From Pelomonas sp963422775 (GTDB taxonomy: Bacteria; Pseudomonadota; Gammaproteobacteria; Burkholderiales; Burkholderiaceae_C): 64,000 nucleotides of DNA. The translations under genes were made by a program, and so were the position numbers. A model generated the notes under the pieces. The model saw only the letters and a program-made list of their open reading frames with translations. It was not told the DNA's origin and did not search any database. Positions 9,011-18,046 of the stretch are shown piece after piece (position 1 is the first letter of the stretch; every line of letters begins with the position of its first letter). The stretch covers positions 27,854 to 91,853 of the forward strand of contig CAUJSJ030000154.1 of the NCBI GenBank assembly GCA_963422775.4. Reading direction: 5' to 3'.

Positions 9011-9786
9011 TTGCGCTCGCCACCCGCGTGGGCACGGGCCTGCGCCTGACGCTGGCCGATGTCGGCGCCGCGGCGCGACTGTTCATGAGCCTGCTGGCGC
9101 GCTCGCCCAAGGCGCTCGCGCGCTCCGTGCTCGTGCGCGAGCAGGTCTTCTATCTGGGCAACCGCTCGCTGTCGATCATCGGCGTGTCCGGCCTCTTCGT
9201 CGGCTTCGTGCTGGCGCTGCAGGGCTACTACACGCTGCAGCGCTACGGCTCGGCAGAGGCCGTCGGCCTGTTGGTTGCGCTCAGCCTTGTGCGCGAGCTG
9301 GGGCCGGTCGTCACGGCGCTGTTGTTCGCGGGACGTGCCGGCACGTCGCTGACGGCCGAAATCGGCCTGATGAAGGCCGGCGAGCAGCTGACGGCCATGG
9401 AAATGATGGCCGTGGACCCGGTGCAGCGGGTGCTGGCGCCGCGCTTCTGGGGTGGTTTCATCGCGATGCCCTTACTTGCGGCAGTTTTCTCGACCGTCGG
9501 CATCATCGGTGGCTGGCTGGTGGCGGTGCCGTTGATCGGCATCGATTCCGGCGCGTTCTGGTCGCAGATGCAGGGCGGCGTGGATGTGTTCGCCGACGTC
9601 GGCAACGGCGTCATCAAGAGCCTGGCTTTCGGCGTGACCGTCACTTTCGTTGCGCTGCTGCAGGGCTACACCTGCAGCCCGACGCCCGAGGGCGTGTCGG
9701 CCGCCACCACGCGCACCGTCGTGCTGTCGTCCCTCGCCGTGCTGGCGCTGGACTTCATGCTGACCGCGCTGATGTTTTCGATTTAG
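9007..9786 (+). CDS. mlaE: Phospholipid ABC transporter permease MlaE
   Basis: A 259-residue inner-membrane permease of the MlaE family. It has an amphipathic N-terminus (around LFMSLLARSPKALARSVLV), several membrane segments, and the conserved ELGPVVTALLFAGRAGTSLTAEIG motif that marks this family. It overlaps mlaF by 4 bases, and mlaD follows after 12 bp with a GGGAGAAGGA ribosome site. It forms the MlaFEDB complex with its neighbours. Confidence 0.95.
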   Translation: MIALATRVGTGLRLTLADVGAAARLFMSLLARSPKALARSVLVREQVFYLGNRSLSIIGVSGLFVGFVLALQGYYTLQRYGSAEAVGLLVALSLVRELGPVVTALLFAGRAGTSLTAEIGLMKAGEQLTAMEMMAVDPVQRVLAPRFWGGFIAMPLLAAVFSTVGIIGGWLVAVPLIGIDSGAFWSQMQGGVDVFADVGNGVIKSLAFGVTVTFVALLQGYTCSPTPEGVSAATTRTVVLSSLAVLALDFMLTALMFSI

Positions 9787-9798
9787 GGAGAAGGAAGG

Positions 9799-10290
9799 AT
9801 GCAATCCTCTCGATATGACGCCTGGGTGGGCTTTTTCGTGCTGGTTGGCGGCGCGGCCCTGCTGTTCCTGGCGCTCAAGGCAGGCAATCTGCTCAGTTTG
9901 AACTTCGACGAGACCTACCAGGTGTCGGCGCGCTTCGACAACATCGGCGGCCTGAAGGCGCGTGCGGCGGTGAAGAGCGCCGGCGTCGTCGTCGGCCGCG
10001 TGGAGTCCATCAGCTTCGACGACAAGACCTTCCAGGCCAAGGTCGTCATCAATCTGCAAAAGGCCACGCTCTTCCCCAAGGACAGTTCGGCCAAGATCCT
10101 GACCGCCGGCCTGCTCGGCGAGCAGTACGTCGGCCTGGAGCCGGGCGCCGACGAGAAGAACCTGGCCACCGGCGACGTGATCCGCCAGACGCAGAGCGCA
10201 GTGGTGCTCGAGAACCTGATCGGCCAGTTCATCAACAGCAAGGCGTCTGACATGGGCAGCCCTGCGCCCGCCTCGGGAGGCAAACCGTGA
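9799..10290 (+). CDS. mlaD: Mla substrate-binding MCE protein MlaD
   Basis: A 163-residue protein with one N-terminal membrane anchor (WVGFFVLVGGAALLFLALKAG) and one MCE domain (YQVSARFDNIGGLKARAAVKSAGVVVGRV). In known complexes it forms a periplasmic hexamer on MlaE that channels lipid. It is preceded by a strong ribosome site (GGGAGAAGGA) and overlaps mlaA by 4 bases. Confidence 0.94.
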   Translation: MQSSRYDAWVGFFVLVGGAALLFLALKAGNLLSLNFDETYQVSARFDNIGGLKARAAVKSAGVVVGRVESISFDDKTFQAKVVINLQKATLFPKDSSAKILTAGLLGEQYVGLEPGADEKNLATGDVIRQTQSAVVLENLIGQFINSKASDMGSPAPASGGKP

Positions 10291-11147
10291 ACCGGGTCAT
10301 CAGAACGCTGGCCTTGCTGGCCCTTGTGCTCGGGCTGGCGGGCTGCCAGACCATGCAGGGCGTGGGCACGCGCATCGAGCGGGCCGTCGACAAGGTCATG
10401 GGCTCCAAGGGCCAGAGGCTGGATCCGTGGGAGTCCTGGAACCGCAAGGTCTTCGCCTTCAACGAGAGCCTGGACGCCAACGTCCTCAAGCCCGTGGCCA
10501 CGGCCTATTCCGAGATCGTGCCTTCGCCGATCCGTACCGGCATCGACAACTTCTTCGGCAACATCGGCGACGCCTGGTCGGCGGTGAACCTGCTGCTGCA
10601 GGGGCGCTTCAAGGCGGGTGTCGAGCAGGGCATGCGTTTTGCCGTCAACTCCACGCTCGGCCTGGCCGGCGTGCTCGACATCGCCACCGAGGCGGGCCTG
10701 GAGAAGAACAGCCAGGACTTCGGCAAGACGCTGGGCAAGTGGGGCATGGGCACCGGTGCCTACATCGTCTGGCCCTTGTTCGGGCCGTCCTCGGTGCGTG
10801 ACTCTCTGGCGCTTCCCTTGGACTGGCAGGCCTCGCCGGCCGTTGTCTTCGACGATGGCAAGAAGAAGGTGCTCATCACGTCGCTGAACATCGTCAACAC
10901 GCGCGCCAACTTCCTGCGGGCCGGTGACATGCTGGAAGGCATCGCATTGGATAAATACACCTTTTACCGCGATGCCTATCTGCAGCGCCGCGGCAGCTTC
11001 GATGATGACGAAGAGGTCGAGGTGCTGGTGCCGGGCAACGGTGCGTCGGCACCCGCATCGGCGGCTTCGGCAGCCGAGCCGGCTGCGTCCGGGCCTGCTG
11101 CCACCGTGAAAAGGCCCGCCGAACCCGCTTCCGCGGCGACGCGGTGA
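10287..11147 (+). CDS. mlaA: Outer-membrane lipoprotein MlaA (VacJ)
   Basis: A 286-residue lipoprotein with signal peptide and lipobox LGLAGC (cysteine near residue 20). The MlaA core follows: DPWESWNRKVFAFNESLD, then FFGNIGDAWSAVNLLLQG and GTGAYIVWPLFGPSSVRDS. It works with MlaC to remove mislocalised phospholipid from the outer leaflet. The C-terminal 40 residues are an alanine/proline/serine-rich tail beyond the usual fold. The gene sits inside the mla operon between mlaD and mlaC. Confidence 0.93.
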   Translation: MNRVIRTLALLALVLGLAGCQTMQGVGTRIERAVDKVMGSKGQRLDPWESWNRKVFAFNESLDANVLKPVATAYSEIVPSPIRTGIDNFFGNIGDAWSAVNLLLQGRFKAGVEQGMRFAVNSTLGLAGVLDIATEAGLEKNSQDFGKTLGKWGMGTGAYIVWPLFGPSSVRDSLALPLDWQASPAVVFDDGKKKVLITSLNIVNTRANFLRAGDMLEGIALDKYTFYRDAYLQRRGSFDDDEEVEVLVPGNGASAPASAASAAEPAASGPAATVKRPAEPASAATR

Positions 11148-11241
11148 ACCACCAGGTTCATGGCGCGGTTCACGCGCGATGAGCCAACCAAAGCCCGGGC
11201 TGGCGCGTTGAGCATCAGTCCCGTTCTGAGAAAGTGACACC

Positions 11242-11892
11242 ATGACTTTGCTGACTTCCCTGCGCCGCCGCCTGCTCGCCCTGGCCACCCTTGCGACCTT
11301 GGGCTTGGGCCTGGTGCATGCCGCCCACGCGGCCGATGCCGGCACGCCGGACCAACTGATTCGTCAGCTCTCGCTGGAGACCATCGAGGCCGTCAAGGCT
11401 GACAAGGACATCCAGGCTGGCAACGTCGGCAAGATCATTGCCCTGGTCGATGCCAAGGTGATGCCCCACGTCAACTTCCAGCGCATGACGGCGTCCGCCG
11501 TCGGCCGCTTCTGGCGCCAGGCCACGCCCGACCAGCAGGGCAAACTGCAGGCGGAGTTCAAGACCCTGCTTGTCCGTACCTATGCCGGCGCACTGACTCA
11601 GGTGAAGGACCAGACCATCGGCCTGAAGCCGTTGCGCGCCCAGCCGACTGACACCGAAGTCGTTGTTCGCACCGAGATCCGCGGCAAGGGCGACCCCATC
11701 CAGCTCGACTACCGCCTGGAGAAGGCCGGCGATGTCTGGAGGATCTATGACGTCAACGTGCTGGGCATCTGGCTGGCGGACCAGTACCGCAACAGCTTTG
11801 CGCAGGAGATCGGCGCCAACGGCATCGATGGCCTGATCAAGGGCCTGGCGGACAAGAACGCCAAGGCCGGCGCACCGGCTGCCAAGAGCTGA
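11242..11892 (+). CDS. mlaC: Periplasmic phospholipid-binding protein MlaC
   Basis: A 216-residue periplasmic shuttle between MlaA and MlaFEDB. Signal peptide: MTLLTSLRRRLLALATLATLGLGL, ending near AAHAAD. The MlaC/Ttg2D core is seen in MPHVNFQRMTASAVGRFWRQATPDQQ and the LDYRLEKAGDVWRIYDVNVLG segment. It follows mlaA by 94 bp and mlaB by a 2-bp gap. Confidence 0.93.
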   Translation: MTLLTSLRRRLLALATLATLGLGLVHAAHAADAGTPDQLIRQLSLETIEAVKADKDIQAGNVGKIIALVDAKVMPHVNFQRMTASAVGRFWRQATPDQQGKLQAEFKTLLVRTYAGALTQVKDQTIGLKPLRAQPTDTEVVVRTEIRGKGDPIQLDYRLEKAGDVWRIYDVNVLGIWLADQYRNSFAQEIGANGIDGLIKGLADKNAKAGAPAAKS

Positions 11893-11894
11893 TC

Positions 11895-12203
11895 TTGAGC
11901 GGCTTGAAGCTGCCCGCGCGGCTGCGCATGGATGGTGCCCGCGCCGCCTGGGCGCAGATGTCGCCTGCCCTGCGTGCCGAGGCGGCTCAGGTGCTGGCTG
12001 CCGCAGGCCGCGAGGTGCGGTTGTCGGCAGTCGAGCTGAAGGATTTCGACTCGTCGGCGCTCAGCCTGCTGCTGTCGGCGGTGCGCCAGTGCAGCGAGCA
12101 GGGCGCAACGCTCAAGCTCGACGACGCACCCGATAAGCTGCGCGAACTGGCCCGCGTCTACGGCGTGGCCGAGTTGCTCTGGGCGCCGCCTGCCGTCGCC
12201 TGA
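11895..12203 (+). CDS. mlaB: STAS-domain protein MlaB
   Basis: A 102-residue STAS-domain protein. The family's phospho-acceptor-like region is LKDFDSSALSLLLSAVRQC. In the Mla complex MlaB binds MlaF and is needed for its activity. It starts with TTG two bases after the mlaC stop, so coupling is likely. Assignment rests on the STAS pattern plus its place as last gene of the mla operon. Confidence 0.85.
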   Translation: MSGLKLPARLRMDGARAAWAQMSPALRAEAAQVLAAAGREVRLSAVELKDFDSSALSLLLSAVRQCSEQGATLKLDDAPDKLRELARVYGVAELLWAPPAVA

Positions 12204-12218
12204 TCAGCCGGCGTAGCC

Positions 12219-13085
12219 TTAACCTGCGTAGCGCTTGGCGCGCAGGTTTTTCTTGATCTCCTGCAGCATGGGTCGCAGATGCTGGCCCAGGCGCAGGGCC
12301 ACGCCCGTCGTCAGGATGTCCACCGCGATCAGATGCAGCAGCCGCGACACCATCGGGCTGTAGCGGTCGAAGTCTTCCGGGTGGTCCACCGCCAGCAGGA
12401 TCTGGCTGGGGCCCAGAGCCAGCTGCGCCAGCGGCGAGGCGCTGGCCGTGATGATGATGATGGTCGCACCCTTCTTGCGTGCGATATCCGCAGCGTCCAG
12501 CAGGTCGCGGCTGCGGCCGGAATTGCTGATGATGACGGCGCAGTCGCCCGGCTGCAGCATCGTTGCGCTCATCAGTTGCACATGGCCGTCGCTGGTCGCC
12601 ACCGTGTTGACGCCCAGGCGGAAGAACTTGTGCTGGGCGTCCTGGGCCACGATGCCGGAGTTGCCGACGCCGTAGAACTCGATGCGCCGGTTGTGGCGGG
12701 CCGAATCGGCCAGCGCATCGATGGCGCGCTCGAAGGCATGGCTGGCGGCGTCGTTGCGGTAGTGCAGCAAAGCGGCAACAGCGTTGTCGACCACCTTCAC
12801 GATGATGTCGGCCGTCTTGTCGTCCTCGTCCACCGCGCGGTGCACGAAGGGCACACCTTCGTTGACGCTGCCGGCCAGTTTCAACTTGAAGTCGGCCAGG
12901 CCGTCATAGCCGACGCTGCGGCAAAAGCGCACCACCGTCGGCTTGGACACATGCGACCGGTCAGCCAGTTCGCTCACCGGCAGGCTGGCAAAGCTGCGCG
13001 CGTCAAGCAACAGCAGCTTTGCCACGCGCTGTTCGGCGGGCGGCAGGGCCGGCAGGGCGGCTTTGACTCGTTCGAGGATGCTCAT
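12219..13085 (-). CDS. hexR: RpiR-family transcriptional regulator HexR
   Basis: A 288-residue regulator with an N-terminal RpiR helix-turn-helix (SELADRSHVSKPTVVRFCRSVGYDG, about residues 40-65) and a C-terminal SIS sugar-phosphate domain (ISNSGRSRDLLDAADIARKKGA). HexR represses zwf and Entner-Doudoroff genes and is released by 2-keto-3-deoxy-6-phosphogluconate in characterised species. Its start overlaps the zwf stop (ATGA), so it is co-translated with zwf. The gene would then be autoregulated through the zwf promoter. No edd or eda is in the window. Confidence 0.9.
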   Translation of the reverse strand: MSILERVKAALPALPPAEQRVAKLLLLDARSFASLPVSELADRSHVSKPTVVRFCRSVGYDGLADFKLKLAGSVNEGVPFVHRAVDEDDKTADIIVKVVDNAVAALLHYRNDAASHAFERAIDALADSARHNRRIEFYGVGNSGIVAQDAQHKFFRLGVNTVATSDGHVQLMSATMLQPGDCAVIISNSGRSRDLLDAADIARKKGATIIIITASASPLAQLALGPSQILLAVDHPEDFDRYSPMVSRLLHLIAVDILTTGVALRLGQHLRPMLQEIKKNLRAKRYAG

Positions 13086-14527
13086 TGCTCTTCCGCCCAG
13101 GAATAACCATCACGGGCGACCAGCGCGCTTGCGGCGGCCGGGCCCCAGGAACCGGCGGCATAGGGCCGCGGGCCATTGCCATCTGCTTCCCAGGCGTCCA
13201 GGATGGGTTCAACCCAGCGCCAGGCCTGCTCCTGCTCGTCGCTGCGCACGAAGAGGTTCAAACGGCCGGCAATCGCTTCCAGCAACAGGCGCTCATAGGC
13301 GCCCACGCGGTGCGTCGCAAAGGCCTTGTCGAAGTCCAGGTCCAGCGACACCGGCGTCAGCTGCTCGCCGTGGCCCGTGCCCTTCTGCGCGAGCAATTGC
13401 AGCTCCAGCCCGTCCTCGGGCTGCAGCTTGATGACGAGCCGATTCGGCAGGCTGGCGCCCGGGAAGATCTGGTGCGGCACCGGGCGGAAGTTGACGACGA
13501 TCTGCGCATCGCGTGCGGCCAGGCGCTTGCCGGTTCGCAGATAGAAGGGCACGCCGGCCCAGCGCCAGTTCTCCACCTCGGTGCGCAGCGCGACGAAGGT
13601 TTCGCACTGGCTTTCCGGCGGTACCTTGACCTCTTCCAGATAGCCCGGCACCGGGTGGCCGCCGCACATGCCCGCGCGGTACTGGCCACGCACGACGTCG
13701 CGGCTCACTGATCCCGGCGTGAACGGCTTGAGCGCGCGCAGCACCTTGAGCTTCTCGTCGCGGATCGCGTCGGCGTCGTTGCTGGCGGGCGGCTCCATGG
13801 CGATCATCGTCAGCAGCTGCAGCGCATGGTTCTGGATCATGTCGCGCAGCGCGCCGGTGCCGTCGTAGAAGGCGCCGCGCGTGCCGACACCGAGTTGCTC
13901 GGCCAGCGTGATCTGAATGTTGGCGATGCTTTCGCGGCGCCACAGCGGCTCGAACAGCGCGTTGCCGAAGCGCAGGGCCATCAGGTTCTGCACCGACGGC
14001 TTGCCGAGGTAGTGATCGATGCGGAAGGCCTGCCGCTCGGCGAACACCGCGCGCACCGTGCGGTTGATCTCCTGGGCACTGGCGAGGTCGTGGCCCAGCG
14101 GCTTCTCCAGCACGACGCGCACCTTGTCGTGATTCAGGCCCACGGCGCCAAGCTGCTGGCAGATGCCAGTGAACAGATGAGGGCTGGTGGCGAGGTAGAG
14201 CACGACGGTGTCGGCATTGCGTGCGTCCAGCCAGTCCTTGAGGCCCTGGTAATGCTCGGGTTGCGAGAGGTCCATGCGGCGGTAGTGGATGAGCTCGGCG
14301 AAGCGCGCGAACTCCTCGTCGCTCGGGCGCTTGCCCGCCTCGACCTCGCGGAAACGCTCCTTCAACCACTCGCGGTAGCGCTCGTCCGTCTGCTCGTCAC
14401 GCGCGACGGCGAGAATACGGCCGCCTTCGGGCAGCTTGCCGTGCCGGAAGGCCTGGAAGAGCGCGGGCATCAGCTTGCGCCACGTCAGGTCACCGGTACC
14501 GCCAAAAAACACGAGATCGAAGGACAT
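13082..14527 (-). CDS. zwf: Glucose-6-phosphate 1-dehydrogenase
   Basis: A 481-residue enzyme oxidising glucose-6-phosphate to 6-phosphogluconolactone with NADP+. The dinucleotide fingerprint is FFGGTGDLTWRKLMPA at the N-terminus, and the active-site signature RIDHYLGKP is present. The start at 14527 (MSFDLVFFGG) is chosen because GGAG lies 9 bases upstream and the length fits the family; longer in-frame starts at 14557 and beyond add unrelated sequence. It overlaps hexR by 4 bases and diverges from tal. Confidence 0.95.
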   Translation of the reverse strand: MSFDLVFFGGTGDLTWRKLMPALFQAFRHGKLPEGGRILAVARDEQTDERYREWLKERFREVEAGKRPSDEEFARFAELIHYRRMDLSQPEHYQGLKDWLDARNADTVVLYLATSPHLFTGICQQLGAVGLNHDKVRVVLEKPLGHDLASAQEINRTVRAVFAERQAFRIDHYLGKPSVQNLMALRFGNALFEPLWRRESIANIQITLAEQLGVGTRGAFYDGTGALRDMIQNHALQLLTMIAMEPPASNDADAIRDEKLKVLRALKPFTPGSVSRDVVRGQYRAGMCGGHPVPGYLEEVKVPPESQCETFVALRTEVENWRWAGVPFYLRTGKRLAARDAQIVVNFRPVPHQIFPGASLPNRLVIKLQPEDGLELQLLAQKGTGHGEQLTPVSLDLDFDKAFATHRVGAYERLLLEAIAGRLNLFVRSDEQEQAWRWVEPILDAWEADGNGPRPYAAGSWGPAAASALVARDGYSWAEEQ

Positions 14528-14570
14528 CTGCGGGGTCTCCAGGCCAGCGTCACCCATGGAGCGCCAACCG

Positions 14571-14623
14571 TTGTGTAACTTAGTTTCGTGAAATACTATG
14601 CAGCAGTTTCTTCGCCGGGTCAA
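14571..14623. promoter_or_regulatory. Divergent zwf/tal promoters with candidate HexR operator
   Basis: For zwf (minus) there is a -35 TTGACC (14618-14623 read in reverse), a 17-bp spacer and a -10 CATAGT (14595-14600). For tal (plus) there is TTGTGT (14571-14576), a 17-bp spacer and TACTAT (14594-14599), so the two -10 boxes overlap. An imperfect inverted repeat TGTAACT-T-AGTTTCG (14574-14588) lies between the tal -35 and -10 and just downstream of the zwf -10. It resembles the TGTAATnnnATTACA type of HexR site with two mismatched pairs. The layout is read from sequence; HexR binding is inferred. Confidence 0.6.
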
Positions 14624-14650
14624 TCCGATGGACCCGAATACAGGCCCACC

Positions 14651-15592
14651 ATGAACCAGCTAGACCAGCTCAAAGCCGTCACCACCGTCGTCGCCGACAC
14701 GGGCAATTTCCTGCAGCTCGCGCAGTTCGCGCCGCGGGATGCGACGACCAATCCTTCACTGATCCTGAAGGCCGTGCAGTCGCCCGACTACGCGCCGCTG
14801 CTGAAGGATGCGGTCGCCGCCCACCGCGGCAAACCGCTGGACGAGATCGTCGACCACGTGCTCGTGCGCTTCGGCCTCGAAATCCTCAAGGTCGTGCCCG
14901 GCCGCGTGTCCACCGAGGTGGATGCCCGCCTGTCGTTCGACAAGACGGCGTCGCTCTCCCGCGCCCGCCGCATCATCGGGCTGTACGAAGCTGCCGGCAT
15001 CGGCCGCGAGCGCGTGCTGATCAAGCTGGCGTCGACGTGGGAAGGCATTCAGGCCGCCGCCGAGCTGGAGCGCGAAGGCATCCGCTGCAACCTGACGCTG
15101 TTGTTCGCATTCGCCCAGGCGGTGGCCTGCGGCGAGGCCAAGGTGCAACTGATCTCGCCCTTCGTGGGGCGCATCTACGACTGGTACAAGAAGTCGGCGG
15201 GCGCGGGCTGGGACGAGGCTGCGATGGCTGGCGTCAACGACCCCGGCGTGAAGTCGGTGGCGCAGATCTATGCCTACTTCAAGCAGCATGGCATCAAGAC
15301 CGAGGTCATGGGCGCGAGCTTTCGCAACATCGGCCAGATCCAGGCGCTGGCAGGCTGCGACCTGCTGACGATCAGCCCCGATCTGCTCGCGCAATTGCAG
15401 GCGACGGACGCCAAGCTCGAACGTGCGTTGGACCCCGCCAAGTCGGCCGCCGTGCCCGCTATCCATCTCGACGAAGCCGCTTTCCGCTTTGCGCTGAACG
15501 AGGACGCGATGGCCACGGAGAAGCTGGCCGAAGGCATCCGCCTCTTCGCCGTTGACGCCGGCAAGCTCGACAAGCTCATCGAAGCCGCCTGA
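14651..15592 (+). CDS. tal: Transaldolase
   Basis: A 313-residue enzyme of the non-oxidative pentose phosphate pathway, transferring a dihydroxyacetone unit between sugar phosphates through a Schiff base. The catalytic lysine lies in RVLIKLASTWEGIQAA, and DATTNPSLILKAV is the N-terminal family signature. The start at 14651 (MNQLDQLKAV) matches the family; the frame is open further upstream but runs through the promoter. pgi follows after 2 bp. Confidence 0.95.
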   Translation: MNQLDQLKAVTTVVADTGNFLQLAQFAPRDATTNPSLILKAVQSPDYAPLLKDAVAAHRGKPLDEIVDHVLVRFGLEILKVVPGRVSTEVDARLSFDKTASLSRARRIIGLYEAAGIGRERVLIKLASTWEGIQAAAELEREGIRCNLTLLFAFAQAVACGEAKVQLISPFVGRIYDWYKKSAGAGWDEAAMAGVNDPGVKSVAQIYAYFKQHGIKTEVMGASFRNIGQIQALAGCDLLTISPDLLAQLQATDAKLERALDPAKSAAVPAIHLDEAAFRFALNEDAMATEKLAEGIRLFAVDAGKLDKLIEAA

Positions 15593-15594
15593 CC

Positions 15595-17217
15595 ATGACG
15601 ACGCGCTGCGACCTGTCTCCCGTCTGGGCCGAACTGCAGGCCCACTACGCCGCGAGCGGTCGCGGTTTCGACATCCGCACGGCCTTTGCTGCCGACGCGA
15701 ATCGCTTCGGCTTGCTGTCGTTCGAGGCGCCCGAAGTCTTTGCCGACCTGTCCAAGAACCGCATCGACGCGCCCACGCTGGCGCTGCTGCTGAGGCTGGC
15801 GAGGGACTGCGGCCTGGAAGCCCGGCGCGACGCGCTGCTGCGCGGCGACCCGGTCAACACGACCGAAGGCCGCGCCGTGCTGCACACGGCGCTGCGCGCG
15901 CCGGCCGGCAGCGAAGCGCCCTTCAACGCCGAGGTGCAGGCTTCGCTCGACGAGATGCTGGCCTTTGCCGAAGGTGTGCGCCGCGGCGAGCGGGGCAAGA
16001 TCACCGACGTTGTCCACATCGGCATCGGCGGCAGCGACCTGGGGCCGGCCATGGTCGTGCAGGCGCTGCAGGCCTACGGCCGACATGACTTGAAGCTGCA
16101 TTTCGTGTCCAACGTTGACGGCCACGACCTCGCCCCTGTGCTGGCCGAGCTGGACGTGAAGCACACGCTCTTCGTCATCGCATCCAAGACCTTCACGACG
16201 CAGGAGACGCTGGCCAATGCGCGGGCGGCCAAGGCCTGGTTCATCGCGGCCGGCGGCACGGACATCGCCCGCCACTTCGTTGCCACCAGCAGCAACACCG
16301 CCGCCGCGGCCGCTTTCGGCATCGACACCGCCTTCGGCTTCTGGGACTGGGTCGGCGGCCGCTACTCGCTGTGGTCGGTCATCGGCCTGCCCATCGCCAT
16401 CGCCGTCGGTGCCGACAACTTCCGCGCGCTGCTGGACGGCGCGCATGCAATGGATGAGCACTTTGCATTCACGCCGCTGGGGCAGAACCTGCCGGTGCTG
16501 CTGGGCCTCGTCGACATCTGGTATCGCAACTTCCACGGTTTCACGAGCCGCAGCGTGGCGCCCTATCACCAGGGCCTGCGCCGGCTGCCGGCCTATCTGC
16601 AGCAGTTGGAGATGGAGAGCAACGGCAAGGGCGTGGACCTTGACGGCAATGCGCTGCCCTTCGGCACCTCGCCCGTCGTCTGGGGCGAGGCAGGCACCAA
16701 CGGCCAGCATGCCTACTTCCAGATGCTGCACCAGGGCACCGACGTGATCCCGGTCGAGTTCATCGCGGTCAAGCGCCCCAACCACGGTGCGACGGGTGAG
16801 TTGGCCTTGCTGCTCGCCGACCAGCACCGCAAGCTGCTCGCCAACTGCCTCGCCCAGAGCCAGGCGCTGATGCAAGGCAAGACGGCCGCGGAGGCGTTGA
16901 ACGAAACAGCGCCCACTGCTTCTGCGACGCTGGACCGCGACGTTTTGTCCCGCCACCGCAGTTTTCCCGGTAACCGCCCGAGCACGACCCTCGTGCTGGA
17001 CGCGCTGACGCCGCGCTCGCTCGGCGCACTGATCGCTCTCTACGAGCACCGCGTCTTCGTCGCCGGCGCGCTGTGGGGCATCAACAGCTTCGACCAGTGG
17101 GGTGTGGAGCTGGGCAAGGCCCTGTGCAACCAACTGCTGCCGCGTCTCGATTCGGGTGACACCGCTGGTCTGGACGGCTCCACGGCCGGCCTGCTGGCGC
17201 GGCTGGTATCGGCATGA
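15595..17217 (+). CDS. pgi: Glucose-6-phosphate isomerase
   Basis: A 540-residue enzyme interconverting glucose-6-phosphate and fructose-6-phosphate. Signatures: VHIGIGGSDLGPAMV, FVIASKTFTTQETLANA, GGRYSLWSVIGLPIAI and the C-terminal GALWGINSFDQWGVELGK. Length is normal. It is in an apparent operon with tal and overlaps the next gene by 4 bases (ATGA). Confidence 0.96.
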   Translation: MTTRCDLSPVWAELQAHYAASGRGFDIRTAFAADANRFGLLSFEAPEVFADLSKNRIDAPTLALLLRLARDCGLEARRDALLRGDPVNTTEGRAVLHTALRAPAGSEAPFNAEVQASLDEMLAFAEGVRRGERGKITDVVHIGIGGSDLGPAMVVQALQAYGRHDLKLHFVSNVDGHDLAPVLAELDVKHTLFVIASKTFTTQETLANARAAKAWFIAAGGTDIARHFVATSSNTAAAAAFGIDTAFGFWDWVGGRYSLWSVIGLPIAIAVGADNFRALLDGAHAMDEHFAFTPLGQNLPVLLGLVDIWYRNFHGFTSRSVAPYHQGLRRLPAYLQQLEMESNGKGVDLDGNALPFGTSPVVWGEAGTNGQHAYFQMLHQGTDVIPVEFIAVKRPNHGATGELALLLADQHRKLLANCLAQSQALMQGKTAAEALNETAPTASATLDRDVLSRHRSFPGNRPSTTLVLDALTPRSLGALIALYEHRVFVAGALWGINSFDQWGVELGKALCNQLLPRLDSGDTAGLDGSTAGLLARLVSA

Positions 17218-17834
17218 AGATCGTTTTCGACTTTGGTGGCGTGCTCTTTCGCTGGCACCCGGCCAGCTTTCTCGCGCGCCTGTGGCCCCACCGCATCGAG
17301 ACGCTGGAGCAGGGTGCGGCCGCGGCGGCCGTCTTCTTCCAGAACTACGGCGGCGACTGGGGCCTGTTCGACCAGGGCTTGATCAGCGCCGACGAGGTGG
17401 TGCGCCGCATCGCCGCCCGCACCGGCTGGCCGCGCGGCGAGGTTGCCGCGGTCGTGCGCGCGGTGCCCGACGAGCTGATGCCCATCCCTGCCACCGTCGT
17501 GCTGATCCGCGACCTGCGTGCGGCAGGGCACACGCTGCACTACCTGTCCAACATGCCGGAGCCGTTTGCCGACCACTTGAGCAAGACCTACCCGCTGGGC
17601 GAGTGGTTCGAGTCGGGGTTGTTCTCCGGCCGCGTCAAGCAGATCAAGCCGAGCGCGGAGATGTTCGGCATGGCCGAGAGGCGCTTTGATGCCCAGCCGC
17701 AGGAACTGATGTTCCTGGACGACCACCCGGTCAATGTCGAGGCGGCCTTGTCGCGCGATTGGCAGGCCTTCCTGTTCACCGACGCCGCCGGCGCGCGGCG
17801 CGAGCTGGTGTCGCGGCGGCTGCTGAACGGCTAG
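17214..17834 (+). CDS. HAD-family phosphatase, YihX-like
   Basis: A 206-residue haloacid dehalogenase-type hydrolase. Motif I is IVFDFGGVLF, where the second Asp of the usual DxD is Gly, as in the YihX group that removes phosphate from glucose-1-phosphate. Motif II is YLSNM, motif III KQIKPSAEMF, and motif IV MFLDDHPVNVEAA. It overlaps pgi by 4 bases, which points to a sugar-phosphate substrate; the actual substrate cannot be read. Its stop codon shares CTAG with the convergent yacG stop. Confidence 0.8.
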   Translation: MKIVFDFGGVLFRWHPASFLARLWPHRIETLEQGAAAAAVFFQNYGGDWGLFDQGLISADEVVRRIAARTGWPRGEVAAVVRAVPDELMPIPATVVLIRDLRAAGHTLHYLSNMPEPFADHLSKTYPLGEWFESGLFSGRVKQIKPSAEMFGMAERRFDAQPQELMFLDDHPVNVEAALSRDWQAFLFTDAAGARRELVSRRLLNG

Positions 17835-18046
17835 TGCATCAAGGGCTCGCCGTCCGGCCCGAACTCGTCGGGGTCCTGCGGCGGGGTGGCCGGTACACGG
17901 AAGGACTCGCTGGCCCAGGCGCCCAGGTCGATCTGGCGGCAGCGCTCGCTGCAGAACGGGCGCCACTTGTTGCTGGGCGCGAAGACGCTGTCGCCACCGC
18001 ACTGTGGGCAGCGCACGATGCGCTCGCCTTGAGCGTTGGTCTTCAT
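17831..18046 (-). CDS. yacG: DNA gyrase inhibitor / zinc protein YacG
   Basis: A 71-residue zinc-binding protein. Four cysteines are present as CPQC near residue 13 and CSERC near residue 32. The family motif around WRPFCSERCRQIDLGAWASE is complete. YacG binds GyrB and inhibits DNA gyrase in E. coli. Its ATG overlaps the zapD stop (ATGA), the common zapD-yacG arrangement. Confidence 0.93.
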   Translation of the reverse strand: MKTNAQGERIVRCPQCGGDSVFAPSNKWRPFCSERCRQIDLGAWASESFRVPATPPQDPDEFGPDGEPLMH

